From NCBI RefSeq assembly GCF_001936595.1, contig NZ_MLBG01000030.1, positions 1 to 40,958 on the forward strand: a stretch of 40,958 bases of DNA. The letters are read 5' to 3'. The stretch is from Desulfovibrio sp. DV. Its GTDB lineage: Bacteria; Desulfobacterota; Desulfovibrionia; Desulfovibrionales; Desulfovibrionaceae. Every line of letters starts with the position of its first letter. Position 1 is the stretch's first letter. The notes beneath the pieces were generated by a model. The model saw nothing but the letters and a program-made list of their open reading frames with translations, did no database searches and was not told the origin of the DNA. Shown here one piece after another: positions 31,117 to 40,358 of the stretch. The position numbers and the translations under genes are program-made.

Positions 31117-33145
31117 CTACCGCCCTCGGGACAGGTGGGCGGAGAGCAGGCTGGCTGCCGTGGACAACAGCGACTGCTCCTGGCGGGTGAACGTGCGCCG
31201 GGTGCGCACGTCGCCGACAACGATAGCGCCGGCCCAGACGTTGCGGCAGGTTACGGGCGCGGCCAGCACCGACGTCAGGTCAAAGGCCCGCATGATGTTC
31301 TGTACGGTTTCGGGAAAGTCGTCCACCGGCCCGGCGATGCACTCCCCGGCCGCCAGACGGTCGGCCCACTGGAAGCCGTCGAGGCTGTAGGGGATGAAGG
31401 CCACGTCCGGATGGCCGCGCTGCAGCGTCAGCCCGGCCGCGCAGGCTTCGCCCGCCAGCCGGCAGCCCAGGCCGTGCGTCTCGTCTTCGACATTTTCAAA
31501 CCAGACGGCCCGGCCCAGGGAAAAGGCCGTCAAAAGCCGGGTCAGCGCCCGGTCCACGGCGTCCGGGGCATCGGCCAGCAGTTCGCGCCCGAAAATCGAC
31601 AATTCTTCCTCGGCCATGGCCCGGGCTGCCAGGGCTTCTTCCGCCAGCCGCCGGGCCGTTATGTCCGAACCCACGGCCAGCCAGCCTTCGGGCTTGCCGG
31701 TCGCGTCGAAAAGCGGTTGGTTGTCCCAGTGCAGGTACACCCGGTGGCCGTCCTTGGTGGTGATCTCGTTTTCCGAGTCGCCCCTGGCCAGGGACTGGGG
31801 CGCGGCCATGGCCCGGGCCAGCAGGCTCGACAGATCCGGCGGCGCGGCCGGCCAGAAGACCGCCTTGCCGGCCAGCAGCTCGGACCGGGTGTAGCCTAAC
31901 AGGCGTTCGGCGTATTCGTTGACGAAAAGCAGCCGGCCGGTGGCGTCAAAGCGCAAAATGAGGGAATTGGCGCTTTCCACCAGCTCCCGATACCGGCGTT
32001 CGCTTTCCAGCAGCCGGGCCTCGGTCCTTCGCCGGGCCGCCAGCAGCCAGCCCAGGATGCAGCCGCCGGGGACAAACACCGCCAGGGCCGCCGCCCCGGC
32101 CCACAACAGCCCCTTGTGCTGCTCAAAGACCGTGGCCGGCTCGTTAATAAGGGTCGCCTTGGCCGGGACCCGGTCCATGGACAGGCCAAACCGCTGCATT
32201 TCAGTGTAATCCACCACCATCTCGGCCGGGATGTCCACCACGGGAATGTCGCCTGCCGGCCGTCCGGCCAGAATCTGGCCCACAATGGACGCGGCCGCCC
32301 GGCCCTGGGCCGCCGCCCGCAGCACCCGGCCGCCCAGGGTCCCATTCCCCAGGTCGAAATCCCACAGGCCGAACATGGGGACAGCGGAAACCCTGGCCAG
32401 TTCCGAAGTGTCCTGGCCCGGTTGCACGGTGTTTTCGGCCTCGCCGGAAGGAAGTGATGTCAGGCGCATGGCCACGGCGTCGGTGGGGGCCGAAGCCAGG
32501 GCGGCGGCGGCGCTTTCCAGGCTGGCATTGAGGATTTCAACCGGCCGCACCCGGCGTTCCAGGGCAGCGGCCGCCCGGCGAAACCGCTCCATGTTGGCCC
32601 TGGCCGACACCGTGGTGTCCGAACCGAAGGCCAGCACCGTCCGCGCTCCGGGCACCAGGGCCAAAGCCAGTTCCATGGTGCCCACCACATCCGGGGATTC
32701 GCCAACGCCGGTGATGTTGTCATAGCCGGCAATGCGCGCCGGGGTGAAATCATTGATCCCGCAAAAGACCAGCGGCAGGCCGGGGAAAAGGGTCGGACGC
32801 AGCCGCAGCCAGAAATCCAGGGCCGCGTCGTCGCAGGCGACCAGCACGGCGAGCGGGACATTGCGGTATTTTGTGCCCAGATAGGCGGCGAACTGGCTTT
32901 GGTCGGCGGTTTCGGAAAAGCGCCGGGCGTCGAGATGCTCCACGAACACCCGGGCCCCAACCGGGGCAAGACCCTCCATGAACCCGTTGATTTCCCCCTG
33001 GGACCAGGGATCGCCATGGTGGTAGGAGGCCAGCAGCAGGACGGCCGGCATGGTCTTGGCAGCCCGGCCAAGGGGCAGCTTCCCCCCCAAAAAGGACCAG
33101 GATCAGGACCAGCCCGACGAAGACGCCCCGGAAGCGGTTATGCAT
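31117..33145 (-). CDS. ABC-substrate-binding-like/PAS/GAF sensor without output domain; frameshift in signal-peptide region
   Basis: In order: a periplasmic ABC_sub_bind-like domain (AVLLLASYHHGDPW..., VFCGINDF, ITGVGESPDVVGTMELALALVPGARTVLAFG), a membrane helix (LLWAGAAALAVFVPGGCILGWLLAARR), a PAS domain (RYRELVESANSLILRFDATGRLLFVNEYAERLLGYT... GSDITARR) and a GAF domain at the C-terminus. The protein then stops with no histidine kinase, GGDEF, EAL or methyl-accepting domain, so the signal must pass by protein contacts. The start at 33145 (MHNRFRGVFVGLVLILVLF) gives a good signal peptide, but it is out of frame with the rest. Removing one G of the G7 run (minus strand; 33082-33088) joins them. 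The intact frame alone would begin at a TTG (33090) or at 33051, leaving the sensor without an export signal. Confidence 0.8.
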
Positions 33146-33267
33146 GGCCGGGAACCTACCGGAAAATTCCAGATTTGTCTAAAGCGGCCGTGGCTTTCCC
33201 CCGGCCGCCGGCCGGCCCGTTTGCCGGACGTCCGGACCGGGGAAGGCCGCCGGGCCCGGAGGCGGGC

Positions 33268-34632
33268 CTAGAGCGCCTCCGGCAGCGGCGTCGCTCCGGG
33301 CACCAGACTGTAGCCGGTCAGACGCACATCCAGGCGCACCTGCCCGCTGCCGCCCGCAACCGGCGGCAGCGCCAGCCATGGGTCATGGCCGTGGCTCCAC
33401 AGGAGCAGCCCGCCCGCGTCCACGGCCACAACCACGCCTGTGCCGCCCGGCGTGAGTTGCCGCAGCCCTTCCCCGGCAAAGTGGCCAAGCCGCCGGCCGT
33501 CGCTGTCGGTCAGGGTCAGTCCGTGCAGCCGAACCAGTCCCTGGGCCTGGGTCGGGTCCAGGCGCAGGGGTCCGGCCGGACACAGCACGGACAGCACCGC
33601 CGGCCGGTTTGGCGCATAGGCCAGGGTGACCTTGCCGGTCTCGTCAAACACCCCGGCCTGCCCGGCATAGACATCGCACCAAAACCGCCGACCCGGCGAG
33701 GCCCCGGCCAGGGCAGGGAGAAAAAACGGATCAAAGGCGGTCAGGCCGGCCAAAAGCGTCCCATCGGCAAACCAGGCCGAGGCCGCCCCGGCTCCGGCCG
33801 CTGCGGCCAATCCGGCCAGACGCTCCAGGGTCATGGCCGAGGACGCGGCCACGGTGTCGGCGTCGGCCCCAACGGCGGCCAGGATGGCCCGCTTGATCCG
33901 GACGGTCTCAATGATTTCCGCCCCGCCCGCGGCCAGCCGGGCCTGCTGGCTGGCCGCGTGGCGGCGAAACCGGTTTTTGGGGGCGGCCCGGTAGGCCATG
34001 CCCCAGCCGGCGCCCAGGAGGGCGGCGTAAACGGCCCAGTCGCCGCAGACCTGATAGCCCTCAGCCGCGGCCATGGCGGCGCGCAGGGCATCGGTGCGAA
34101 ACAGGCAGGCGCTGGCATTGGGGATGGTGTTGCGAAAGATCAGGGCCCGGCGGCATTCTTCGTGGCCGGAGCAGGCATAGTCGGCAGCCCAGCGCAGACC
34201 GTCCACGGCGTCGGTGTGGCGGGCAAGCGACCCGGTGATCCGGCTGTCGGCGTCCATGGAGAGCGATTGGCAGTAGGCCAGCCCCAGACCGGGGTCGGCG
34301 GCGAACAAGGGAACCAGGGCCGCCAGGAAATCCGGATCGCAGGCGTCGTCGGATTCGGCGATCCAAACCAGGGGCGCGCTGGCCAGGGACAGCCCGAGGC
34401 TCCAGGCGGCAAAGGGATTGCCGGTCGGCGGCTCGATCCGGCGCAGGGTCAGGCGGGGATCGGCGGCAAAGGCAGCGGCCGTTTCATAGCTGCCGTCGGT
34501 GGAGCCGTCGTCGAGAAAAAGCACTTCCAGGCGGCCCATGGTCTGGCCGAGCACCGAAGCCAGCCGTTCGGCCAGGTAGGGGGCGTGGTTGCGGCAGGGA
34601 ATGACCACGGAGACGGCGGCAGCGGCGGTCAT
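33268..34632 (-). CDS. Family 2 glycosyltransferase with C-terminal beta-sandwich-like region
   Basis: In this 454-residue protein the N-terminal ~250 residues are a GT-A fold: VSVVIPCRNHAPYLAERLASVLGQT, then FLDDGSTDGSYETAA. The second acidic motif is ESDDACDPDFL, holding nucleotide-sugar and metal. CGDWAVYAALL is the acceptor-side part. Residues ~310-454 are soluble, with repeated beta-strand-like segments and no membrane helix, and could bind glycan. The enzyme should be a cytoplasmic glycosyltransferase. Its ATG overlaps the stop of the preceding GT4 gene (ATGA), so the two are translated in a coupled way. Confidence 0.85.
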   Translation of the reverse strand: MTAAAAVSVVIPCRNHAPYLAERLASVLGQTMGRLEVLFLDDGSTDGSYETAAAFAADPRLTLRRIEPPTGNPFAAWSLGLSLASAPLVWIAESDDACDPDFLAALVPLFAADPGLGLAYCQSLSMDADSRITGSLARHTDAVDGLRWAADYACSGHEECRRALIFRNTIPNASACLFRTDALRAAMAAAEGYQVCGDWAVYAALLGAGWGMAYRAAPKNRFRRHAASQQARLAAGGAEIIETVRIKRAILAAVGADADTVAASSAMTLERLAGLAAAAGAGAASAWFADGTLLAGLTAFDPFFLPALAGASPGRRFWCDVYAGQAGVFDETGKVTLAYAPNRPAVLSVLCPAGPLRLDPTQAQGLVRLHGLTLTDSDGRRLGHFAGEGLRQLTPGGTGVVVAVDAGGLLLWSHGHDPWLALPPVAGGSGQVRLDVRLTGYSLVPGATPLPEAL

Positions 34633-36289
34633 GGCCGGACACCCGGCCGGGAAAGCGGTGTGAGGCGAAGGCCGGCCAGGAAAAACCCGAGTGGCCGGGG
34701 GTCGTCGGAGATGGCGTGGGCGGCCGGGGAGGATGCGCCGTCGATGGCCAGGGTGACGACGGCCTGCTGGGCAAAGCGTCCGGTTCCGGGCAGGCAGGCC
34801 AGGGCGGCCGCCAGGGGTTGCGGCGAACCGGGCCAGGCAAACCGTCCCGCTTCCCGGCCGCAGACCGTGACGGTCAGCGCCAGGGGCGTGTCCCCCCGGC
34901 CCAGAAACGGCCGGCCGTTTAATTCCAGCACAAAGCCGTCCCGGGCAGCCTCGGGCAGGCCCAGGGCCAATCTGGCCCGGCCGCCCTCGGTCCAGCGCCC
35001 GGCCCCCTCGCCGTGGCTCCAGCCTTCCTTGAGAAATTCCGCAGCAGCCAGATCGTCGCCGATGGGAATATCCTGGCCAAAGGGCGCGGCGTTTGGCGGC
35101 AAATACCCGGCCGGATCGGGATACCGCACCCTGGCTCCGGCCAGGGCCGGGGCCAGGGAGGCGAGCAGGTCCAGCCAGGAACGGATCATGGCCGGGGCGG
35201 TAAAATGGCTGCGCGCGCGTTCCCGGCCGGCCTGGCCCAGGGTCTGGCGGGTGGCCGGTTCACCGGCCAGGGCGGCCAGGGCCGTGGCCAGGGCCAGGGC
35301 CGTGGCCTCGGGGTCGATAGCGGGGTCGGGCAGGAGGATGCCGGTGCCCCCCAGTTGCTCGGGGATGCCGCTGACGGCCGAGGCCACGACCGGCAGGCCC
35401 TGGCCCATGGCCTCGGTGATGCACAGCGGCATCCCTTCGGAATCGGACGGCAAGACAAAGATGTCGGCCGCCCCGAGCCACTCCCGCACGTCGTCGCGCC
35501 GGCCGAGCAGGGCCACCCGGTCGGACAGGCCGGCCTCGGCCACCATGGCCTCCATGAGCATTTTGGCCGTCGCCGATGCTGTGGCCGATGGCGGCGTAAA
35601 AAAAGCCGCGCCCCGGCCGGATGCCGGGCCAGCCTGGCGGCGGCCGACAGCAGATGGCGATACCCCTTGCGCGGCTCGTAGCGGGCTACGGTGAGGCACA
35701 GGACGTCTTTGGGTCCAAGGCCGAGCCAGGCCCGCCGCTCGGCCCGGGCCGCCGGCCCGGCCGGCTCGAAAAACGCCAGGGGCCGGCCGTAGTGGATGAC
35801 GCCCGAACGCCCGGCCGGCGCGCCAAAGGCCAGCCGCAGCAGGGCCAGATTCTCCCCGGACACGGCCACCACGGCCAGGGCGGCGGCATTGGCCCGCACC
35901 ACCTCGGACAACCGCCCGCCGAGTTCGGCCGGATGGCTCGGGGCCACGTAGTTGACGTGGACCAGATAGGGCAGGCCGAAATCCCGGCAGACCGCCTTGG
36001 CCGCCAGACTGGAATCCGGCGCGCCGTCGCAAAAGACCACCACATCCGGGCGTACGGCCATGAAAATGGCTTCCGGCTCATTGCGGCTGTGGGCGGTTTT
36101 GGCAAAGGTGCGCATGGTGTCGTAGTCGATGGGGACATAGGCCACGCCCGGCGCGCCCCCGGTGATGTCGGCCGAGGCGGCCAGGACCATCTCCAGGCCT
36201 TCCCCGGCCAGCCCGGCGGCCAGCAGCCCGGCATTGACCGCTGTCCCGCCGTAGCCGGGATCGTCGCAATAGAGAAGGACGCGCATCAT
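34629..36289 (-). pseudogene. Family 4 glycosyltransferase with C-terminal accessory domain, frameshifted near an A7/T7 run
   Basis: The start is MMRVLLYCDDPGYGGTAVNAG at 36289. The N-terminal acceptor domain and the first part of the donor domain (VLCLTVARYEPRKGYRHLLSAAARL) read in one frame. The second frame carries VALLGRRDDVREWLGAADIFVLPSDSEGMPLCITEAMGQGLPVVAS, with the conserved ExxGxxxxE-like patch. The break lies at or just after the T7 run (35598-35604 on the plus strand). One added T, or removal of one T and one C further on (which would restore an IGDG motif typical of GT4), would join them into about 550 residues. Residues ~370-553 form an extra domain (EGWSHGEGAGRWTEGGRARLAL, VTVCGREAGRF) like the beta-sandwich modules of polysaccharide GTs. 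Both neighbours overlap it by four bases. Confidence 0.8.
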
Positions 36290-37400
36290 GCCCCCGGTTG
36301 CCCGGCCGCAGCCCGGCGGTAGGCGGCAAGGGCCAGGGCCACCGCGCCGTTCCAGTCAAACCCCGCTGCCCGGACAAGCCCACGGCCCCGCAGATCCGCC
36401 GCCAGCTCCGGGTCGCCGAGCACCCGCATAAGCGCCTGGGCCAGACCGGCCGTGTCGGCCGATCGACAAAAAGGGCCGCATCGCCGGCCACCTCGGGCAC
36501 GGCCGGGGCCGAACCGGCCACCACCGGCGCGCCGCAGCCCATGGCCTCCAATACCGGCAGCCCGAAGCCTTCGCCAAAGCTCGGATAGGCAAAGACCGCC
36601 GCATCCGAATAGAGCGCCGGCAGATCGGCCTGGGCCACGCCGCCGCAAAAGACGATGCCTTCCCCGCCGCCGCTGTCCCGCACCTGTCGGCCGAAATCGG
36701 CAAAAAGCCCGTCGTCCGGGCCGGCGATGACCAGCAGCGGCGCAGCCGCCCCCAGCCGCTCCCGCACCAGCCGGTAGGCGGCCACCAGTCCGGGCAGGTT
36801 TTTGCGCGGCTCGATGCGCCCGAGGGATAAAATGTAGCGGCCCTCCGGGATGCCCAGGCGACGGCGCATCCCGGCCAGGGCGGCGGCGTCGGCCACCGGC
36901 GAAAAAGCCGCATCCAGCCCGGAATGGACAAAGGCCACGCGCTCGGGGGCGACGCCGTAGCGCCGCACGATCTCACCCCGGCAGTAGTCCGAAACCGTCA
37001 GCACCATGGCCGCGCGCCGGGCGCTCAGGGGATAGAGCAGGCGCATCAGCCTGGAAAGGCCCCGGGGAAAATACTGCGGCATGGTTTCATGGAGGATGTC
37101 GTGCAGGGTGATGACGCAGGGCACGGTGGGCACAAGCGGCGCGATATACTGGCAGTGAAAGACGTCCACCTCGCGGCCAAGCCGCCAGGGAAACGGGAAC
37201 ACCAGCCGGGCGAACCGGCCGGCCGGGATGTCGCGGATGGCCACGTTGGGCGCGTCCCCGGCCAGCCGGGCCGCCTCGTCGCGCCCGGCCGGGGTGACGT
37301 AAAAGACAAAATCGAGGTCCGGCGCAGCCGCCGGCAGCCGGGCGGCCAGGGCGGCAATATAGGTGCGCGACCCCTGCCGGATCCCCCCCACCGTATGCAA
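36286..37400 (-). pseudogene. Family 4 glycosyltransferase, frameshifted near its C-terminus
   Basis: A TTG start at 37400 (HTVGGIRQGSRTYIAAL) with AGGG upstream is the best choice, directly after the preceding gene's TGA. It is a GT-B enzyme of the GT4 group: HCQYIAPLVPTVPCVITLHDILHE, VLTVSDYCRGEIVRRYGV, ILSLGRIEPRKNLPGLVAAYRLV and FAYPSFGEGFGLPVLEAMGCGAPVVAGSAPAVPEVAGDAALFVD, with the donor-binding ExGFGLPxxEAM. After FVD the frame changes. One missing base at about 36455-36461 (a GGCC that should be GGGCC on the minus strand) would continue with ADTAGLAQALMRVLGDPELAADLRGRGL and end at 36286, giving about 371 residues. Only the last ~60 residues are displaced, so the protein might still fold in part. 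Confidence 0.8.
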
Positions 37401-37401
37401 A

Positions 37402-38508
37402 TCAATCCCTACATTTTTTCAAAGGTGCGGGTGGGAATCGGGTCGCTTTTGTTGATGGTGCGGGTGGAAGTGTTGTCGTTTTTGTTGATGGTGCGGGTGG
37501 AAGTGTTGTCGTTTTTTTCAAGGCTGCGGGAGTGAGCTTGGTGGCAATGGCCCAGCCAAGGCCCCCGGCAAAGGCCAGGGAACGGGCCAGGATGATGGCC
37601 GGGGCGGCGACGGCCACCGGCCGGTCGCGCCGGGCGGCGAAACGGACAAAGGGGACGGTGGTTCCGAGCAGGGCGGCCAGGGCCGCGCCGGCCAGCACGC
37701 CGCCGGCCAGGGACAGGGGCCAAAGGAGCAGGCCCAGGGCCGCAAGCCCGGCCAGCACGGTCTGCACCCGGATGATGGACGGGGTGTAGCCGTCGCAGAC
37801 CAGTTTGCCCGGATGGTCCCGGCAGGCCCGGAAGCGCCAGCAGGCCCGGCGGGCCTTGATGCGCACATAGCGGGCGAGGGTTGCCGGATGGAGGTGGCAG
37901 ACGATGGCGTCCGGGGCAAAGACCAGCCTGTGCCCGGCGGCGGCCAGCCGGTAGGACAACTCGGTATCCTCGTTGTCGGCCACACAATACGACGTGTCAA
38001 AGCCGCTGGCCGCGTCAAAGACGGCCTTGCGGTAGGCGGCGGCGTAGGTGGCGATAAGGTCGATGGCCGGGCGGCGGGCAACGTAGGCGTAGCGGTCCTC
38101 GAATTCGAGCTGGGCAAACCGGGCCACCAGGGCGCTTTGGCAGGTGCGATAGGCCCCCTGGACCCCGGACACGGCCGGATCGGCCAGCGGCGCGGTGAGC
38201 CTCGCCAGGAAATCCGGGGCCGGGGCGCAGTCGGCGTCGGTGAAAACCAGGATGTCGCACCGGGCAGCGGCGGCCCCGGCGTTTCGGGCGGCGGCCGGCC
38301 CGGCGTTTGCCTGGCGGATGACGGTTGCGCCAAAGCGTGCGGCCACGCCGGCGGTGTCGTCGCTGGAGCCGTCGTCCACCACGATGACGGCAAAGGTGTC
38401 GCGCCCGATGGTCTGGGCATCGAGCCCTTCAAGGGTCCCGGCCAGGGTGGCGGCGGCGTTATAGGCCGGGATAACGACGGCTATGCCGGGCATGGGGGGA
38501 GTGGTCAT
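37402..38508 (-). CDS. Family 2 glycosyltransferase with C-terminal membrane helices and repeat tail
   Basis: This 368-residue protein starts at 38508, with GGGGAG upstream; the frame continues further up but only inside the previous gene. GT-A motifs are IAVVIPAYNAAATLAGTLEGLDAQT, VIVVDDGSSDDTAG, FTDADCAPAPDFLARL and, later, DNEDTELSYRL, as in processive or membrane-linked GT2 enzymes. Two or three membrane helices follow (about 260-320). The protein ends with an 11-residue repeat, KTTTLPPAPST, plus variants, encoded by a 33-bp tandem repeat. The stop overlaps the next gene's start region. A sugar transferase acting at the inner membrane is expected. Confidence 0.85.
   Translation of the reverse strand: MTTPPMPGIAVVIPAYNAAATLAGTLEGLDAQTIGRDTFAVIVVDDGSSDDTAGVAARFGATVIRQANAGPAAARNAGAAAARCDILVFTDADCAPAPDFLARLTAPLADPAVSGVQGAYRTCQSALVARFAQLEFEDRYAYVARRPAIDLIATYAAAYRKAVFDAASGFDTSYCVADNEDTELSYRLAAAGHRLVFAPDAIVCHLHPATLARYVRIKARRACWRFRACRDHPGKLVCDGYTPSIIRVQTVLAGLAALGLLLWPLSLAGGVLAGAALAALLGTTVPFVRFAARRDRPVAVAAPAIILARSLAFAGGLGWAIATKLTPAALKKTTTLPPAPSTKTTTLPPAPSTKATRFPPAPLKKCRD
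37440..37520 (-). repeat. 33-bp tandem repeat in the GT2 tail
   Basis: The unit GTTGATGGTGCGGGTGGAAG... recurs with exactly 33-base spacing (37451 and 37484) and with degenerate flanking copies. It encodes KTTTLPPAPST, a Thr/Pro linker. Copy-number change would keep the frame. Confidence 0.85.
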
Positions 38509-38519
38509 TGCACTCCCCC

Positions 38520-39992
38520 TCACACCCGCGAGCCCCGCACCAGATGCTTCAAAAAGACCCGGCCGGCCCGGAAGGTGCGGGCCATTTCGCCGGGGCTTAG
38601 AAGCGACAGCGCCGCCCGGCGGGCCAGGAATTTGGGGCGCAGGTAGAACCGGCGCCGGGCCAGATCGCACAGGCGCACGATTTCGGCCGGGGTCAGATGC
38701 TCGTTTCGCACCACGCAGCCGTGCAACCCCTCGGGCGTCAGCCAGTCGCGCCAGCGGCCGGCGGCGATGAAGCCCCGGGCCTCGTACTCGGCATAGGCCT
38801 CGGTGCCGGGATAGACCATGACCGGATAGAACTGGGCCGTGTCCGGGTTGAGGCTCAGGGCGAAGTCGATGGTGGCCAGGATCGACTCCCGGGTGTCGCC
38901 CGGAAAGCCGAAAATGAAGCAGCCGTGGACCTTGATGCCGGCGTGGGCGGCGTCGGCCCGGAACCGGCGCATCCGCTCGGTGCCGATGCCTTTTTTCATG
39001 GAAGTCAGCGCAGCCGGATCGGCCGACTCGAACCCGGTGCAGACCTGCCGGCAGCCGGCCCGGCGCATGATGGCCAGCAAATCGGCGTCCAGATCGGCCC
39101 GCGCATTGGCCGACCAGTCAAAGACCAGCCCCCGGCGCATGATGGCGGCGCAAAATTCGCGGCACCGGGCCTTGTCGGCAGTCAGGGTATCGTCCTCGAA
39201 AAAAATGGTGCGCAGGCCGGGAAAATTGTCCAGGCACCAAGCCACTTCGTCGAGCACGTTGTCGATGGCCCGGTAGCGCGCCGCCCGGCCGGTCAGGGTT
39301 TGGGGATGCAGGCAAAAGGAACAGCGGTAGGGGCAGCCGCGCGAGGTGGCCAGCGTCACCATGGGGGGCTTGGCATTGGGGTTGAAATAATGGCGGATAT
39401 CCAGATGCCGGGCATAGACCGGGGCTACCGGCGGCAGGGCGTCGAGATCATCCAGATAGGGTCGGTCCGGGTTGTGGACCACGGTCCCGTCCTCTCCGAC
39501 AAAGGACAGGCCGGCCACAGTGGCCAGCCGCGCGGGCGTGGCCGGGCCGGAAGCGATGAGCCGGGCCAGTTCCAGCACGGTGGCCTCGTATTCGCGCCGG
39601 GCCACGGCCAGGACCGCGCCGGGGGCCATCGCCAGCACCTCGCCGGCCCGAGCCGTGGCATGGGGGCCGACCAGCACGGTGAAAAGGCCGGGCAGGGCCT
39701 GCACCAGGGCGGCGGCGGCTTCGATATCGGCGTCAATGCTCGGGGTCGAGGTGTCGAGCACGGCCAGAAACGGTTTCCCCGCGACGGCCCGATCGACCAC
39801 GGCCGGCAAGTCCAGGCCGGCGGCCGGGGCGTCGCAAAAATCCACGCGATAGCCGTCAGCTTCGAGCACGGCCACGAGCTGGGCCAGAAACAGCGGGAAA
39901 TAGAGCGTGCCGCTCTTAGTCACGGCCGGCGAACGCTGCGGCCGGGAAAATTTGGGCAGAAACGGCGGATTGAGAACCAATATATCAACCAT
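38520..39992 (-). CDS. Radical-SAM enzyme with N-terminal B12-binding-like domain
   Basis: This 490-residue protein starts at 39992 with MVDILVLNPPF, after AAAGGAT; longer readings upstream run into the repeat element. Residues ~1-150 form a B12-binding-like Rossmann domain (FLAQLVAVLEADGYRVDFCDAP, TVLVGPHATA), with no DxHxxG. SRGCPYRCSFC (Cys220, Cys224, Cys227) binds the radical-SAM cluster. IFFEDDTLTADKARC, CRQVCTGFESAD and HGCFIFGFPGDTRESI fit the elongated TIM-barrel of the P-methylase/BchE-like class. A helical tail ends the protein. It is the first gene of the minus-strand GT cluster, so a tailoring role on the glycan or its lipid carrier is likely. It also resembles the frameshifted enzyme at 28.8 kb in architecture. 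Confidence 0.85.
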   Translation of the reverse strand: MVDILVLNPPFLPKFSRPQRSPAVTKSGTLYFPLFLAQLVAVLEADGYRVDFCDAPAAGLDLPAVVDRAVAGKPFLAVLDTSTPSIDADIEAAAALVQALPGLFTVLVGPHATARAGEVLAMAPGAVLAVARREYEATVLELARLIASGPATPARLATVAGLSFVGEDGTVVHNPDRPYLDDLDALPPVAPVYARHLDIRHYFNPNAKPPMVTLATSRGCPYRCSFCLHPQTLTGRAARYRAIDNVLDEVAWCLDNFPGLRTIFFEDDTLTADKARCREFCAAIMRRGLVFDWSANARADLDADLLAIMRRAGCRQVCTGFESADPAALTSMKKGIGTERMRRFRADAAHAGIKVHGCFIFGFPGDTRESILATIDFALSLNPDTAQFYPVMVYPGTEAYAEYEARGFIAAGRWRDWLTPEGLHGCVVRNEHLTPAEIVRLCDLARRRFYLRPKFLARRAALSLLSPGEMARTFRAGRVFLKHLVRGSRV

Positions 39993-40042
39993 GGGTATCC
40001 TTTGGGCTGTTGTGATGATGGCAGCAGGGAAAGAGGGAAGAA

Positions 40043-40083
40043 GGCCTCCGGCGGCCAAAGGGCAGTGCCCTTTGGAAACCCGC
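40043..40083 (+). repeat. Dispersed element, family A (copy 6)
   Basis: A GGGAAAGAGGGAAGAAGG purine tract leads to GGCCTCCGGCGG and arms CCAAAGGGC / GCCCTTTGG. Unlike the others it does not follow a gene on its own strand: it lies divergent from the radical-SAM start, facing the reversed family B copy 100 bases on. A gene between or before them may have been lost. Confidence 0.8.
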
Positions 40084-40187
40084 AATAAATTTAGATATAT
40101 GTAAACAAAGTCGGATGGTTGAACAGTTTCGTTGTGCGTGAAAGCCGTTCAGTTGCCATCCCGGACACCACCCCAAGAACCCCTTTT

Positions 40188-40232
40188 CCCTTTGCAGGGG
40201 TCCGGGGGGATCATCCCCCGGCCGCCGGAGGC
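40188..40232 (-). repeat. Dispersed element, family B (copy 2)
   Basis: On the minus strand the order is TGCCTCCGGCGG, the hairpin CCGGGGGAT / ATCCCCCCGG, then CCCCTGCAAAGGG, preceded by a GGAAGGTGGTGGAAGGTGAAG purine tract. The 105 bases between it and the family A copy are AT-rich and hold no gene. Confidence 0.8.
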
Positions 40233-40302
40233 ACTCTTCCTCTTCACCTTCCACCACCTTCCACCGCCTTCGCCACCTTGCCGTTGCCTGGCCTGTCCAG
40301 GA

Positions 40303-40330
40303 TTGACAATCTTTGGCAGGCCGCTATCCT
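40303..40330 (+). promoter_or_regulatory. Sigma-70-type promoter of parDE
   Basis: TTGACA (40303-40308) and TATCCT (40325-40330) stand 16 bases apart, about 28 bases before the antitoxin ATG. Confidence 0.6.
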
Positions 40331-40358
40331 TTGGCCATACGTGACAGGAGGTGTGCCC

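Noticed and set aside
35598-35604. Programmed -1 frameshifting at U_UUU_UUA in the GT4 gene
   Set aside because: The heptamer is a true slippery sequence and -1 slippage would reach the second half. But the zero frame stays open for another ~140 codons, an alternative repair restores the GT4 IGDG motif, and other genes in the window have similar breaks. An indel is the simpler explanation.
32899-35694. Plus-strand open frame of 931 codons opposite the sensor and glycosyltransferases
   Set aside because: It has Arg/Gly/Pro-rich composition with no recognisable motif, while the minus strand carries clear PAS, GAF and GT domains.
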